The notes under the pieces are model-generated. The model saw only the letters and a list, made by a program, of their open reading frames with translations. It made no database searches and was not told the origin of the DNA. Positions 49,852 to 61,699 of a stretch of DNA of 64,000 nt are shown here, piece by piece (positions within the stretch are counted from its first letter, which is position 1; every line of letters starts with the position of its first letter). Source of the DNA: Sphagnum compactum. Lineage: Eukaryota; Bryophyta; Sphagnopsida; Sphagnales. Made by a program: the position numbers and the translations under genes. The DNA lies in NCBI GenBank assembly GCA_965153455.1, contig OZ234497.1, positions 18,841,872-18,905,871 on the forward strand, read 5' to 3'.

Positions 49852-50447
49852 AACCACACAATTTCCTTAAATGCAATGACAACTTTTCAGAGGGTTATAT
49901 GATGTGCAGATTCACCATGAGTTCCGTAAGTAATATAAACAGAACAGCCCAACAGTGAAGAAGCATCAAGAATAGATATGAAAAAGTACCTTCGGAACTA
50001 CTGTTGGGAGTGGTGTAATACCTCGTGATCCAGTGCTGGCCTGCCCTGTGGACGTTGTCTCCTGTGATAAAAGACCATCCATGTTGTCACAAGACCTTAT
50101 GGCACCAGTTATCTTACGATAAAATGCAATTGTCTCTCTGTCTGACTACGGCATGAGTATCCTCAGAACACACAGACATTCAGATCTTAATGGAACAAAA
50201 TCAAGCTTCCCTTCCCTTACCATCCACTCAGTCTAGAACAACATGAACAGAAGCAAAAAAAGAAAAAAGAAAAAACTACGGCATGAAGTATCCTCGGAAC
50301 ACACAGACATTGAGATCTTAATGGAACAAAATCAAGCTTCCCTTCCCACCCACTCAGTCTAGAACAACACGAACAGAAGCAAAGAAACGGAACATCGATC
50401 TAAAGCTTTGATTTTCTACACCCATATGATGCCTTCCAGGTATATGA
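49852..50447. other. Upstream flank of the minus-strand remnant with a tandem duplication
   Basis: No exon was recognised. Bases 50147-50262 and 50276-50388 are two copies of one segment, listed separately. Confidence 0.45.
50147..50388. repeat. Tandem duplication of about 129 bp, two copies
   Basis: Both copies run from 'ctacggcatga' through 'aacacacagacatt' and 'ggaacaaaatcaagcttccc' to 'tctagaacaaca.gaacag'. They are separated by a short A-rich spacer. Non-coding. Confidence 0.75.
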
Positions 50448-50768
50448 CCTGAGCAGCAGTTTTTTTATTGGCGAAATATTGCCAAATTGGGAAATTTAGT
50501 ATGGAAAATTTGAAAATGAAGTGTCTCTTGGGATTTTGGATCGCCGGGAATCAGAAGAAAATGAGAAAAATCGACATATTTTTACATTTCCTTTCTGTAA
50601 GTAGCCAAAACTATACAAGGATGACTAATCTTTTTTTACTTGAGATATGATTTACATCCAGATTTGGCTAAATCTTCCTATGGATGATCTCCACTTTTGC
50701 TAGACCTTCCTTTGGATGGTCACCACCTTGGCTAAATTACAAAAGCCCTAAGAAAAACACTGCTCAGG
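50448..50768. mobile_element. MITE-like element, copy 1 (321 bp)
   Basis: The left end is CCTGAGCAGCAGTTTTTTT and the reverse complement of the right end is CCTGAGCAGTGTTTTTCTT, so the termini are inverted repeats. It shares its interior ('attggcga', 'aaggatgact', 'ccagatttggctaaatctt', 'caccttggctaaatta') with the element at 50876-51198. No coding capacity is present. Confidence 0.55.
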
Positions 50769-50875
50769 ACTGTCGAATTCCTGAAGTTTCGTACCACTAG
50801 CTCAGACCATACAGCACAAACTGTCAGTGTACTGCAGTTTTTGCAATAAACTATTGACGTTTGTGGAGCAGGGTA

Positions 50876-51198
50876 ATCAGCAGCCTTTTTTTATTGGCGA
50901 TATCGCCAATTTGTGGAATTAAATTTGGAATATTTTAAAAAAGTGTTTTGAGGGAGTTTTAATCGCCAGAAATTAAAAAAATAGAGGAGAAAATCCTCCA
51001 AATTCCTACATTTGGTTTCACGTAAATAGGCAACCACAAACAAGGATGATTTAAGTTATGTACTTTGTATTTGCATTACAGCCAGATTTGGTTAAATCTT
51101 CAATGTGGACAATTGCCACTTTTGCTGGATCGTCCAAGTTCCTTGGGTTGATCGCCACCTTGGCTAAATTACCAAATTCCTAAAACAAACCGCTGGTG
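50876..51198. mobile_element. MITE-like element, copy 2 (about 323 bp)
   Basis: Same length and order of shared blocks as the element at 50448-50768, in the same orientation, but more diverged. Its ends (CAGCAGCCTTTTTTTATT and, reversed, CAGCGGTTTGTTTTAGG) keep only part of the inverted repeat. Two separate insertions or a duplication of one are both possible. Confidence 0.5.
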
Positions 51199-51313
51199 AA
51201 GAGTAAGGACTCAGGAGTAGCATTCAAGTACAATCTTGGAAACAAATCGGTAAGCAATTATGTCCACTGTACGTGGCTAGTCTTACTTTCCATCCTACTG
51301 CAGTTACTGTAGT

Positions 51314-51334
51314 AGGGGGGGTTGGGGGGGGATT
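51314..51334. other. G-tract cluster
   Basis: Runs of seven and eight G separated by TT (GGGGGGG-TT-GGGGGGGG). It could form a G-quadruplex, but only two runs are present, so four-stranded folding would require splitting each run. Confidence 0.35.
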
Positions 51335-51344
51335 TTTTTCATTG

Positions 51345-52270
51345 TTCCTTTGTTCCTGACATGTTCCCTTTAAGTTCTCAATGGGTTCTCATCAGGTTCC
51401 CAATGTGTTCCCAATAGCACCTCGCTTTAATCCCATATGTTTTGCCAAAGTCCTCCCCTTAATCAACTATATGATTGGGCCAAAGGGAGAGGCACTTCAT
51501 ATTTCCCCTTCATCTTCTATAGTTTCAACTTATTTCTGTGATGGGCCAATTGCAGAAGAGTTGGAGTTGGAGGCGCCCCCAACTAGTTAATGTGAAACCG
51601 AATAATAAGAAGTACCCCCAATTCATAATTGGAATATTCAGCCTAGGCCAAAACGGGGAACAAACAGTCAATGTAAGATTAAAAATTCTGCTTAGCCAAT
51701 GAGGTGATGCTATAGGCACCCAAGAGGTTAAGATTTCTTTTTCTTTTGGGTAGGGAGGGGGAATGTTGGTTTTTCCCCTTTTTTTTGTTGTTCCCAATGT
51801 GTTCCAATCAAGCTCCCAAGGGGTTCTCCTCAAGTTCTCAAATGGTTCTTAAGTTCTTTTTGTGTTCCAACTGAGTTCCCAAGATGTTCCACAATATGTT
51901 CCTCATAGCACCATGCACTTTTATCCCATATGGTTTGCCCAAAGGTTCCATCTTTTCACTCATATTCATGGGCCAAAGGAGAGGCTACCTGTACTCCTAT
52001 CGCGAGAGTAACAAATCTCTATTTTGAGAACTGTCAGATGTTTCAACTATTTTATTTGAGATGGGCCAATCAAATTGGATAATTTTTTAAAATTTTAATT
52101 TGGGAATCAGCCCCCATATAATTAATACAAACATGAATAAGCCCCCAAGCTCCTTGCGTATAGGAGAAGGTTTTGTTGCCAGAACCTTCCGGATTTGAGG
52201 TCCCACCCGAAGTCAGTAGGCCAAGGGAAGGGGCCGAAAATTCAGAAGGTTTTACGAGTGAAACCTTCAC
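51345..52270. repeat. Diverged direct repeat with GTTCC-rich words, two copies
   Basis: Both copies (about 51345-51600 and 51785-52130) carry strings of GTTCC/GTTCTC words ('caatgtgttccc', 'aagttctcaa'), then 'cccatatg.tttgcc', then 'gggccaaagg.agaggc' and 'gatgggccaat'. Bases 51600-51790 match the inverted copy at 26870-27060. It is probably an unclassified interspersed element. No gene was recognised. Confidence 0.5.
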
Positions 52271-53609
52271 CTACATAAAGATCAGCTATATTTTGTTTAA
52301 TCTTTTTTCATATCTTTATCTTTTATTGTTATTTTCTTTTTCCTTTTTTCCACTTTCTGTGCCTTTGCCATAATCTAAACTAATTCATTTTTTATTTTAT
52401 TTTTCTTTTTGTGCCTCTGCCATAACCTAAAGCAGCTGATGGTGAAACGTCTTTGCCATGTCTCCATTTCCATTTCTTGTTCATTCGAACAATGCTTCCT
52501 TGTTTATGCAAGTTCTCCTTTCTCGCAATGTTGTTTTCATTGTGCGAGATCAATGATGCAACACAATGTGTCTTCTTCAGTTCTTGTTTGAGCGAACTTT
52601 TCAGTGGAGTACTTTATTTTGCATCTTCATTTCTTGTTTGTGAATAGTTCTACGGTGGAACGCACTTTCGCTTTCTTCCTTTTTTTTGTCGAAGCTATGT
52701 GCGCATATGTTGGTAATGTGTGTAAACACTGGCAGTGTAGCAGCTTCATCACCAATTCCCTCTTCTTTTTAAGTGCATTTTTTTTCTTGTTTCATTTCTT
52801 GTTCTTTTTTTTCATATAATTTGTTGTGTTTTTTTTGCAGGTCTTTTTCAAGGTCGATGTTTGTATCGACTCTTGCAATATTGCTTCCCAACATGTTTTG
52901 TTTTTCTGGTTCTTTATGCACCCTTGTTGTAAAAGTGAGTTGTTGTTACACAACTTATAGAGCTTTCTACATCTTTTTTTCCTTGCAAGTTTGACACCTT
53001 TTTGGTTTAGCGAACTATGCGTCAAAATCGAAATTTTCTATTTCTTGGTAGTATTTTTTTACATGAGCTTAATACAAAGGAGAAGAAAATACAAATAGTG
53101 CAGCGTTTACTCCTCAGGTAGGGCCCGTCTTCGGAAAGCTAGATCCTGGGACGGGCGTCCAGTTGAAAGGACCACATTCCTCGCTTACATCTCATATGCA
53201 GCGCTAAATTGATGCATTCCTCGCTTGATCGTTCGTGCACTGATTGTAAAGGTCAAACTCTGCAGTACATTTGTAATGACTGTCCGCACAGAGATTGAAT
53301 CCAGGAATAAAACGCACTTCAACAGGTTGCTGTGTTGTCTTTTGCTTCCTGATAATGTAGACGAACTTGCAAGAGTATCGCAGGCCAGAGAAGATTCTAA
53401 TAAGACCGTTCAGCGATTTTGTCTGGCGACATGAGCGATTGGCAGAGCAGAATAAAGGGATTATAATTCCACCACTTTGAGAAGAGCGCTGTTGGTATGT
53501 CTACAATCCAGTCCTAGAGAATTGTTTCTATGTCTATTTTTAGGGAACTTCATAAAGGCCCCATGTGTCAGTTCCTTTATGAGTTTGAGAGGATACTTCG
53601 ATTTGCAGA
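52271..53609. other. No recognised gene
   Basis: T-rich DNA with short repeats of 'catttcttgtt' (about 52470-52640) and no motif-bearing frame. The right end is the upstream flank of the sorting nexin relic; its N-terminal exons were not found. Confidence 0.5.
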
Positions 53610-56190
53610 GAAGTTCCGGTTCAGTACCGGGTTCATTGAGGTTCGGCAGCGAGCATTAGATGCCTTTCTGAACCGCATTGCTACACATCCGCAGTTGTGC
53701 ACGAGGGAGGATCTCAGGAACTTTCTGCAGGCTGACGAGGAAGTCTGGATAGGTGTAATCCACTCTCAATTCCTCTGCAAGCAAGTTAGAGTTGTTGGAG
53801 ATTTTGATATCCAAGTTTGACAAGGAGAAGGAGCAGACATGAGAGAGAAAGATGAGATTATTTGTCTACTGATTATAGTGTAAAGATACCTATCAAGGAA
53901 AGAAACATAGATTCTGCAGAGGTGGCAGGTCTGATTACTGGGTCCTCATTCTTCATAACCTATTGACCTTATGGTGTTTGCATTTGTTATTCCAATCACT
54001 TAGACCATGGAGAGAGCAAGGTCTGTGGAGGGTATCATTTTCAAGAAAACAAGCCCAGTGACTTCATGCAGATATTCAAGGTAATGCCCAGGCATCTTCA
54101 TGTTCATGTAGCATGTACTAAAGAATAGGGGGCTTCTTGGACAAGTGGCTCACTGTTTGGGTTTTGTTGACGGGCCATCTTGATTCTTCTTCTGAACCAG
54201 GATATGCAAGCAAAAGAAAGTGATGCGGTGCTAGGAAAGGACAAGCTAGTGGAGAGATCTGAGTATGAGAAGTTGAAACACTATGTTGTGGAACTTGAGG
54301 ACCATTTAGCAGAGGTGCAACAGCAGTCTATGAAGTTAGTCAAATGGCAAGAAGGTCCCACTACATCTCATTTCTTACTGTCGATTTTGCAGCATATCTA
54401 CCTGGACCTTGTTTTCTTTGCTGGATTTCTCTTGTTGATGTATATTCATACTCAAAACCACCATCAATGTATGTGGTTAATTTGGGTCAGAGTCATTACT
54501 CTCATAATTAGTGTTCCTGGTCTTTTGTTTTTGCAGAGCTGGGCCAGGTTTTGTCTGGCTTTGGAAAGTCTGTGAAACTTCTTGGCAACTGTGAGGGTGG
54601 ATCTCTTGGAAAAGCTTCTGCTGACTTGCAGACAATAGGAGGGCTGACTGGATGTGACAGTTGACTGTGCAGGTTTTCAAAGGCATGAACGCCTTTGTTA
54701 TGGTTTGTTTGTGGCCACAGGGGCTTTGATTTGCTATTGATTTTTGAAGAGCCACTTAAGGAGTATGTGTGCACCATGCAAGCCATTGAGGTATTACACT
54801 GTTTTCCATCATCTTTTGAACTCTTTTTCTTTGACAGGTGATTTTGGTTTGTGTTGGTCTTTTTACTTCAATTGGTGAGTCGTTGATTGGAGAGGCTGTT
54901 GTACTTTCATGCCTGAATGTCTTTGGATTTGATCAGAGTTCAAGTCTCCAATTGAAGGGCTGAATTGTGGGAGTAACCCAGGTGGTGATGGCAGACAGAG
55001 CACAAGCCTACCGGTAGCATCGAGAGCTGAATGAAACTTCAAAAATGAAAGAACTCAACCTGTACACATTTGGCCTCTTCTCTGAAAGTTTTGTATTTAT
55101 CTGTTGGAAAGGTCCTAACAAAAGATATGACCCTTCAGTCTGGGGCACTTCTCTTCAATATCTCTGGTCTTGCTGTGTGCTAAGCACCTGGTCCATGGCT
55201 GCCAGGCTGCAGAAACAGGAGTGATATGAATACTTATTTGTGTATATCATGCCATCCACTAAGACCTACTTAGCTTTAGTTAAAGCACAAGCTTGCAAGA
55301 AAGTATCAGCTTCAGCACATAGCTTATAGAGAAATCTCATTCTTATGAGTTGTCACCCTGGGATTGTAAGATAGTTGGTGTCACTTAACTTCCAATTAAC
55401 TTAAGTGACAAATAGGTGATTTGGTTTGTAAAGATGGGGGAATAGTGATTGATTTTATGTCAAAGTACACCTCTCTGATTGTTTATCACATGCTTCTGGA
55501 GAGGGCAGAGAAAAGCTAAAGCTGTTGAGGCCAGACAGGGCAGGCAAGGCAGAGGCAGAGGTCACAGAAGTAAGTGTGGTAAAGGAAGGTCATCATTGCA
55601 GTGCTTGCTGTTTTTGTGTGTATTGCCACTGGAGTTCCTGTTTCAAATACTGATTTAGTCTTTCTTTGCCTGCTGGCAGATAAAGGACCAAAGTGATGAG
55701 GCAAAACTGCGGCATGAAGAAATAGTTAGTCTAATGGAGAAAGGTATGGTACAGTTTCATGAAGCTAAAACACATGACTTAGGACTAGTCCTCCATAACT
55801 TCACTCACACACAGGCCCAACTGACCTCTGACACTGCTGTTGCCTGACAGACTGATACATGGCTTATGGCAGATGTGAATCTTTCTGAACAGCCTATATA
55901 TGAGTTTGTAAAATTATCCATCTACCTATTATCAACCAGATGTTGGTAATATGATTATTGATGAGACACTTGCTAAAGATTGTATGAAGGACCTGCAAAT
56001 TGTTGGTTGGACACTCAGACACTTGCCAAAGATTGTAGGAAGGACCTGCAAATTGTTGGTTGGACACTCAGACACTTGCCAAACATTGTATGAAGGACCT
56101 GGAATTGGAGACACGACAGCTGGATATGGAAGAACGACGCCTGAAGCAACAAGAGGAGCATTTCATGATTTTGCAGGCAAACTCTAGGAT
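53610..56190 (+). pseudogene. SNX1-like sorting nexin pseudogene (PX end and BAR region)
   Basis: Exon-like blocks of a plant SNX1 homologue occur in order. At about 53610-53750: EKFRFSTGFIEVRQRALDAF, NRIATHP, EDLRNFLQADEE (end of PX). At 54003-54081: TMERARS...GIIFKK, then a frameshift before SDFMQIFK. At 54201-54354: SDAVLGKDK, YEKLKHYVVELEDHL. At 54537-54665: LGQVLSGFGKSVKLLGNCEG. At about 54743-54790: FEEPLKEYV. At about 55021-55062: ELNETSKMKELNL. Near 55545: KAEAEV. At 55681-55744: KDQSDEAKLRHEEIV. Near 56160: GAFHDFAGKL. SNX1 is an endosomal retromer-associated coat protein with PX and BAR domains. Introns are retained, so this is a DNA duplicate. The frameshifts, the truncated last exon and the missing N-terminus show it is dead. 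Confidence 0.82.
55965..56102. repeat. 53-bp tandem repeat, about 2.6 copies
   Basis: 'gacacttgc' recurs at 55965, 56018 and 56071, each followed by 'aaggacctgcaaattgttgg'-type sequence. It lies in the last intron-like part of the sorting nexin relic. Confidence 0.75.
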
Positions 56191-59100
56191 CAAAAACTTT
56201 CCCTCTGCAGAGTCATAATGCTGCCAATTTACAAGATGGGGTCATGAGAAATACAAACCATCTGCACACAAATACTGCATTTGAGGGAAAGAGGAAGGTG
56301 TGCTAATTGGACTGAACATGCTGAAACCCATTGCCACTGTTTTAGATTTCACTTGACAAAACACAGTCATTTTTCACAACTGAGAACTTTGTACACAAAA
56401 GCTTACCTTGCATTATGTACAATACTCTCCCCAAGTAAGAATTATTGGAACCCTAGGCCATTCCAAGGCCAGAGTTCTGTCCTTGAACCATCTAGTCTTA
56501 GAAGGTTCCCCCTCAAATTTTTCCTGATCAAGTCTACTGGTGCAGCTGATGTTGACATGTTCTGGATGATTCCTTGATCATGGTGGGTGACAAGTGCAGC
56601 ATCATGAACCCAGTTATGCAGCCAATTTTCCCATTTTTTAGTCAGTTCAATCTATGGTGCTTACCACTCTTGCTGACATATTTTTGCATGTCCATTATAA
56701 TGTTTGAGGCATTCCTCTCTGTGTACTTCTTAACGGCAACTGCACCAGTTCACCATGGTAGAAGGAGAAAGTTCACTGCCTTCTACATACAACATCTGAG
56801 CATGTACCAGAATTACATCCAGTTTCTATATTGTCTTGGCAGAGCAAAGTTCAGAGCTTGATAGCAACCTTCAGAATGCATTAGTTATGCATATGCTTTT
56901 GATGAAGTGTCATTTAAAGTAATCATGTTTTTGTGAGTGGCCGAACACAGAGGACCATAAGAACAGGAAAGAAAAAATTGTCAAGTACTTGATTCACAAC
57001 AAATTTGAACCCTTCTGCACAACAGAGCTGCCGAATTAGAGAGAGAGAGAGCACATGGATGATTCAGCTGCTCGACACGGCGAACAAGATCGATGATAGT
57101 GGGTAGAAATCGGAGGATAATTCCAAGACACCAGAACGAAGAGGGACACCAGCGAACAGCAGCGAGAACGCATACTCCTGTTGGATTTGCTTCCCCAACT
57201 CGTATACGGGCTGCCGGATCCCCACTATTCCATTACCACGGTCTCAATCTGGAAGCTGACAAATCTCACACGTTTGTGCCATTCGTTTCGCAGCAACAAT
57301 CTGCTTCCCTGCCTTTGAATTGCATACACAGGCCATGAGTTCTCGGGTACGTTGCTCCACCCACCCATCGGGTTCTAGGGATGTTTGGATTGCGTACGAG
57401 CTCTTAGAAATGAAATCCTACATATTAATTCACTTGTCCGTCTGTGACAGGCCATTCCGACCCCTTAACAGTCTCTGCGAGGCCGATTCTGCAACCCCCC
57501 AGATGATAGAAACGAGGTCTCAAAATGAGTCGCACCTGGCTTGAAATGTTTCATCGTCAGGTGCGGGTCGTGGTGGCGGAGAGACACACGCTCGCTAGAT
57601 CCTCCGTTTCCTCGCACAGACATCAGTCTGTCTGCGATGGGGGTTTTGGATTTCGACCAATCGACGTAGCTGACAGAAACGAGGTCCCGAAATGAGCCGC
57701 ACCTGGCCTCTAAATGAAAGCGGGGAGGTGGGTTTAGGTCTTCAGATCGAACGGCGTGAAAAGGGAAACCCTGTTACATCGGACGGTTCAGATCGACTGT
57801 TGTTGGAGATCTAACTGTTGGAGAAAATAAGCAGCCGATTGGTGCCCCCGTTCAAACTTGCTGGCGTTTTTTTAATTAAAATTTTTAACTCGATTAAATT
57901 GCAGAGAAAATATTTCGTTGTTTATTTTCAATATCTTTTTCTTTTGGGTGGAGAAATATTTTGCTGATGTTTTCATAGCCGTCTCTTCTTTTTTTTCCCC
58001 TTTTCTTTTCTTTTTGAGAACGATTTTATTAGTATGGACCATTTTACAGGTCCAATTCTAGTGTTGTTTTTTTTCATTTTTTTAATATCGAAATTTTTGG
58101 GGAATTTTTTTTTTGAATTAGAAAAATTTGTCATCAGTCTCATCATCCATCCATCCAAGTTTCTCATCCCTGAAGAAGAAGATGATGAAAGAGGAGGAGA
58201 AAGGAGGAGGACGAATGGCGGCAGCAGCAGTATCACAGTGACCGAAGGTCGCAGGTACCCACTAGTTGAAAGGAAAGCGCTGGGCGAAGGGTCGAAAGTA
58301 CTTATAGTTGTTGAGAACAGAACAAGATTTACGGGCTAACGGGTGATGGGACCTTCTGTTGTTGCAGAGGAGTACACAGGAACCGACTCCGAACCCCTCC
58401 ATGGCCGGAGCAGAATCGGGCCAATCTTTTCTGTCCATTTCTGTCACCGACCCTGTGAAGCTTGGCGCTTGAGTACAAGCCTATATCTCATATCGTGTGA
58501 GCACAAAGGTATGCGAGTGAGCTTGTCCATCCTAATCTTGTAGCTGATCAGTTATGTTACCGTGAAAAACTTGTCACCAAGGAATGATTGATTTGCAAAA
58601 GTTGTCAAGTGGATCCTAAAGACATCAAGTGTCCTCTTCAATGGTGGGAAAACATGAAACCATGTTTCCTACCATTGAATTTTTTGGCTCATCAAATCTT
58701 AGGCATTGTAGGGTCACCAATTGAAAAAAAAAAAAAATTCTTTAAAAAGCATATTTACAAACCTAAGGAAATGTTGTTTACAATAATAATTAAAAAAACT
58801 TGGAAAATTTTATTTTTGTGAACAAAAATTGGTCAAATGATCTTAGAGATGAATGTAAATTGCCTTCAAATTTAGCAAAGTTAATTCAAACATAGTTAAG
58901 TTTCAAAGAGGAGTTTTGAAGGTTCATTTGAACAAGATGAAATAGTGAACATATAAAATGTTGAAAAGAAATTTAAAAAATTCAACATTTTTTGTGCAAT
59001 TTTGTTATTTTTAAACATTAAAAATAAATATTTGAGATAATAAAATTTATAGTAACCGATATGTGAAAACCGGCTTTGAAGACTGATTGGTACAAAATGT

Positions 59101-59361
59101 CTGAGAACCAACACTTTGAAACCCGGGTGAATTTTTTGCAAATTTTTGAAACCCTGCCTGGGTCTTTAAAAGATGAAAATAAAAATTTAAAAAAGAACTG
59201 GGTCGGGTCTTTCAAAACATTCTAATACCTGGACTCGACGGTTCTCAAAAAACTAGAGAACCGTCCAACACCGGTCTCAACGAGGAAAATTAGGAGCTAT
59301 ATTGCATGTAGAGAACAGACATATCAGACACCAAAACTATTGGTGTTGGTTTGCGAATTAT
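56191..59361. other. No recognised gene
   Basis: The section at 57000-58500 has higher GC and CpG-containing sequence reminiscent of a gene's 5' region, but no open frame with a known motif. 'gaaacgaggtc.c.aaatgag' followed by 'cgcacctggc' occurs twice (57511-57541 and 57674-57706), a small local duplication. The rest is AT-rich. Confidence 0.5.
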
Positions 59362-59543
59362 TTAGCCATCCAGCTTCTCTCCTTCACACAAGCCATAGTA
59401 CTGGGCACAAGTACCACATGAAAGAGGACATTTTTGGCCCACTGGCACATTATTGACCTCGTAACCTGTGCACTGATTTACTGGCATAAGTAGAACAATT
59501 GTCAGGATCAGAATCGACGCACCCAAGGGTGCATGAAGGTACA
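59362..59543 (-). CDS. Candidate small secreted cysteine-rich peptide (no ATG seen)
   Basis: A 60-codon minus-strand frame encodes a hydrophobic stretch typical of a signal peptide (GASILILTIVLLMPV), then a short tail with a C-x3-C-x2-C-x6-C pattern (CPLSCGTCAQYYGLC), and ends at TAA. Many plant defence and signalling peptides have this layout, but the spacing matches no family I recognise. The frame begins at a non-ATG codon, and an in-frame TAA lies just upstream, beside a possible acceptor (ACATTTCAG). The only internal ATG falls inside the hydrophobic core. It may be the second exon of a gene or a decayed copy. Confidence 0.3.
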
Positions 59544-60261
59544 CGTTCGTTGCACCTTAGACCTGAAATGTAAGTGTTACATTTGGTTAGGTCCAAGGCT
59601 TAGTGTGTGTTTTAGTTTGAAATGTAAATATTGCATTTGGTTAGGTCGCAAGTCCAATGTGTGTTTAAAGTTAGTATGTGGGTATTGTAGGGGGGTCCCA
59701 TGTCCATTGTGCATCTAAATAATTGGCATGTAGATATTGAAAGCAGAACATTTACACTCTTTGTGTTGTTGTTAATTTGGCATGTAAGTATTATCAACCT
59801 AGGTTCCATGCATAATGTATTAATTATGTAAGTGTTGATTAGTTATGTATTCCACTAGTAATCATGGTTTAATGAAAAAAGTGGGTATTGTAGGTGCACG
59901 TTTTTACAAGTTTATAAGCATGGGTCGAATTCCCAAATCACAATCAATTCATGTCCAAAGCTGAATAAAATCATTTTTTTCAAATGTGGATTTGGTGTGG
60001 ACTCCCAGGGTCGAAGGATGGGAGCACAAACAAGTGTCGATTGAGATTGCGTACATAACACATGCATATGTGTGTGAATTCTTGGAAGCTGAATGAGGTG
60101 ATGTGGAAACCCCAATGGAGTGCAACATGCACAAAAATTTGCCACCACAAAAGGATATAAAAATCCCATCAATAAATAACCGCCTCGGCCGTACTTGGTA
60201 TAATGTGATGTTCCATGCATTTTCTTTTGCTTTTCAAATGTCCTTCACAAACACATATGAT

Positions 60262-60340
60262 CCCTTTGATGGGGATTTGAACCCCAACCCCCAAAACGGT
60301 GCTATCCATTATAGCTCAAGCCTTAACTTGCACCCAAAAC
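60262..60340 (-). other. tRNA-like sequence, possible SINE head
   Basis: On the minus strand, GAGCTATAATGGATAGCA (A-box-like) is followed by GGGGTTCAAATCCCC, which holds a perfect B box (GGTTCAAATCC). The surrounding sequence does not close an acceptor stem. A tRNA-derived SINE is the likeliest reading. Confidence 0.35.
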
Positions 60341-60727
60341 CTTGTAAAAAAACAAGCCCATGGTACATACATTTAAATTTAAAATAAAATCAAAATCTTT
60401 AAAAACAAAGGTCAAAAAAGGATTTTTCTTTTGCATTTTTCCTTTGCTTTGGCTTTCTAAATCTTCAATGTTGATAAGTTATCATCATTATTATTGCATC
60501 ATCTCACATTTGCATCCTCTACCTACTACCAAAATAAAATTACAAATTTGGCAAAAGGCATAAGCTCAACCTTTTATTACTCACACGCATACCAAACCTT
60601 AAATATTATATATTACATTAATATGCGTCCAAGTTCACTTTGTGTTTCACTAAATTTTGAGTGAATTTGAACATATTTACCATGGTGAAAATGGGCAACC
60701 CATTTGTAAATGGGGATAAGTTGTTAT

Positions 60728-60842
60728 GGACAAGTGAATTCACTAATAATTAATTGAATTCACCAATAATTAAATCATTAATAATAAATTCACTAATAAT
60801 ATATAAAATATAAAATAATTAATTTACTAATAATTAATTACA
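60728..60842. repeat. AT-rich short repeat
   Basis: Repeats of 'attcac.aataatta' and 'actaataattaatt' make an AT-rich, partly palindromic stretch. Non-coding. Confidence 0.5.
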
Positions 60843-61079
60843 AACCTAGGTTAAACACCTAGAAACCTTTACCAAACTACTTATTTTAAGGTTTCTAGCC
60901 CACCAACTTAGGGTGCAAAGTGTGACGGTTTAAACCTTGCACTTCCATGTTAAGGAACAAGTCTTTAACCATTTAATTATGTTATTTAAATGAATGATGT
61001 TATTTTTTCATCACATATTATTATTCACATTCTTTTTTTGGCAATTTTTGTTTATTTTACCATAAAATATTTTAAGCTA

Positions 61080-61460
61080 TTCTACATTATTTTACCATAG
61101 ATAATTTTTCACAATTTTTGGTTATTTTACCATATGTTATTCTAAGTTATTCTATTATACACCATTGTTGGTTATTTTACATTATTTCACCATAGGCTAT
61201 TAGTGGTTATTCTATTGGTGATTATTGGCTATTGATAGTTATTTTATTCATGGTTATTAGTGGTTATTCTATTGTCGACTATTAGTGATTATTACATTGG
61301 TGGCTATTAGTGACTATTCTATTGGTGGCTATTGATGACTATTCTATTAGTGGCTATTGGTGACTATTCTATTAGTGGGTATTACTGGTAATTCTATTGT
61401 AAGTTATTGATGGTTATTTTATTGTAGGCTATTAGTGATTATTATATTGGTGGCTATTGG
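61080..61460. repeat. Degenerate tandem repeat of about 25 bp
   Basis: Units such as 'gactattctattggtggct' and 'gactattctattagtggct', each ending in 'attg.t', repeat about every 25 bases, with older 'ttattttaccata' variants to the left. The retrotransposon LTR starts directly after 'ggctattgg', so the element inserted into or beside this array. Confidence 0.6.
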
Positions 61461-61690
61461 TGTTATGGACCGACTATAAACAAGTGGAGAATTACAAGAC
61501 AAGACAAGCTTTATTGACCCATCAACTGGTGTTGATCTGCTGAAAGGTTGTTCCCCAGACTATCTCCTTTTATAACCCTAAGCCATACTAGTCCCAAAAT
61601 ATCCTAGGCCATGATATTGCCAAAAGTATCCCAAAATATCCTAAGACATGACATTTCCAAAAGTATCCCAAAATATCCTAGGCCATGACA
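61461..61690 (-). repeat. 3' LTR of the Ty3/gypsy element (230 bp)
   Basis: It starts TGTTATGGACC and ends GGCCATGACA on the plus strand, that is, TG...CA. On the coding (minus) strand it follows a polypurine tract GAGGAGAGGATAA. It contains a TATAAAAG box near 61570 on the minus strand. Its first part is a roughly 45-bp triplicated unit ('atcctaggccatgac', 'aaaagtatccc'). 230 bp is short for an LTR of this group. Confidence 0.72.
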
Positions 61691-61699
61691 TTATCCTCT

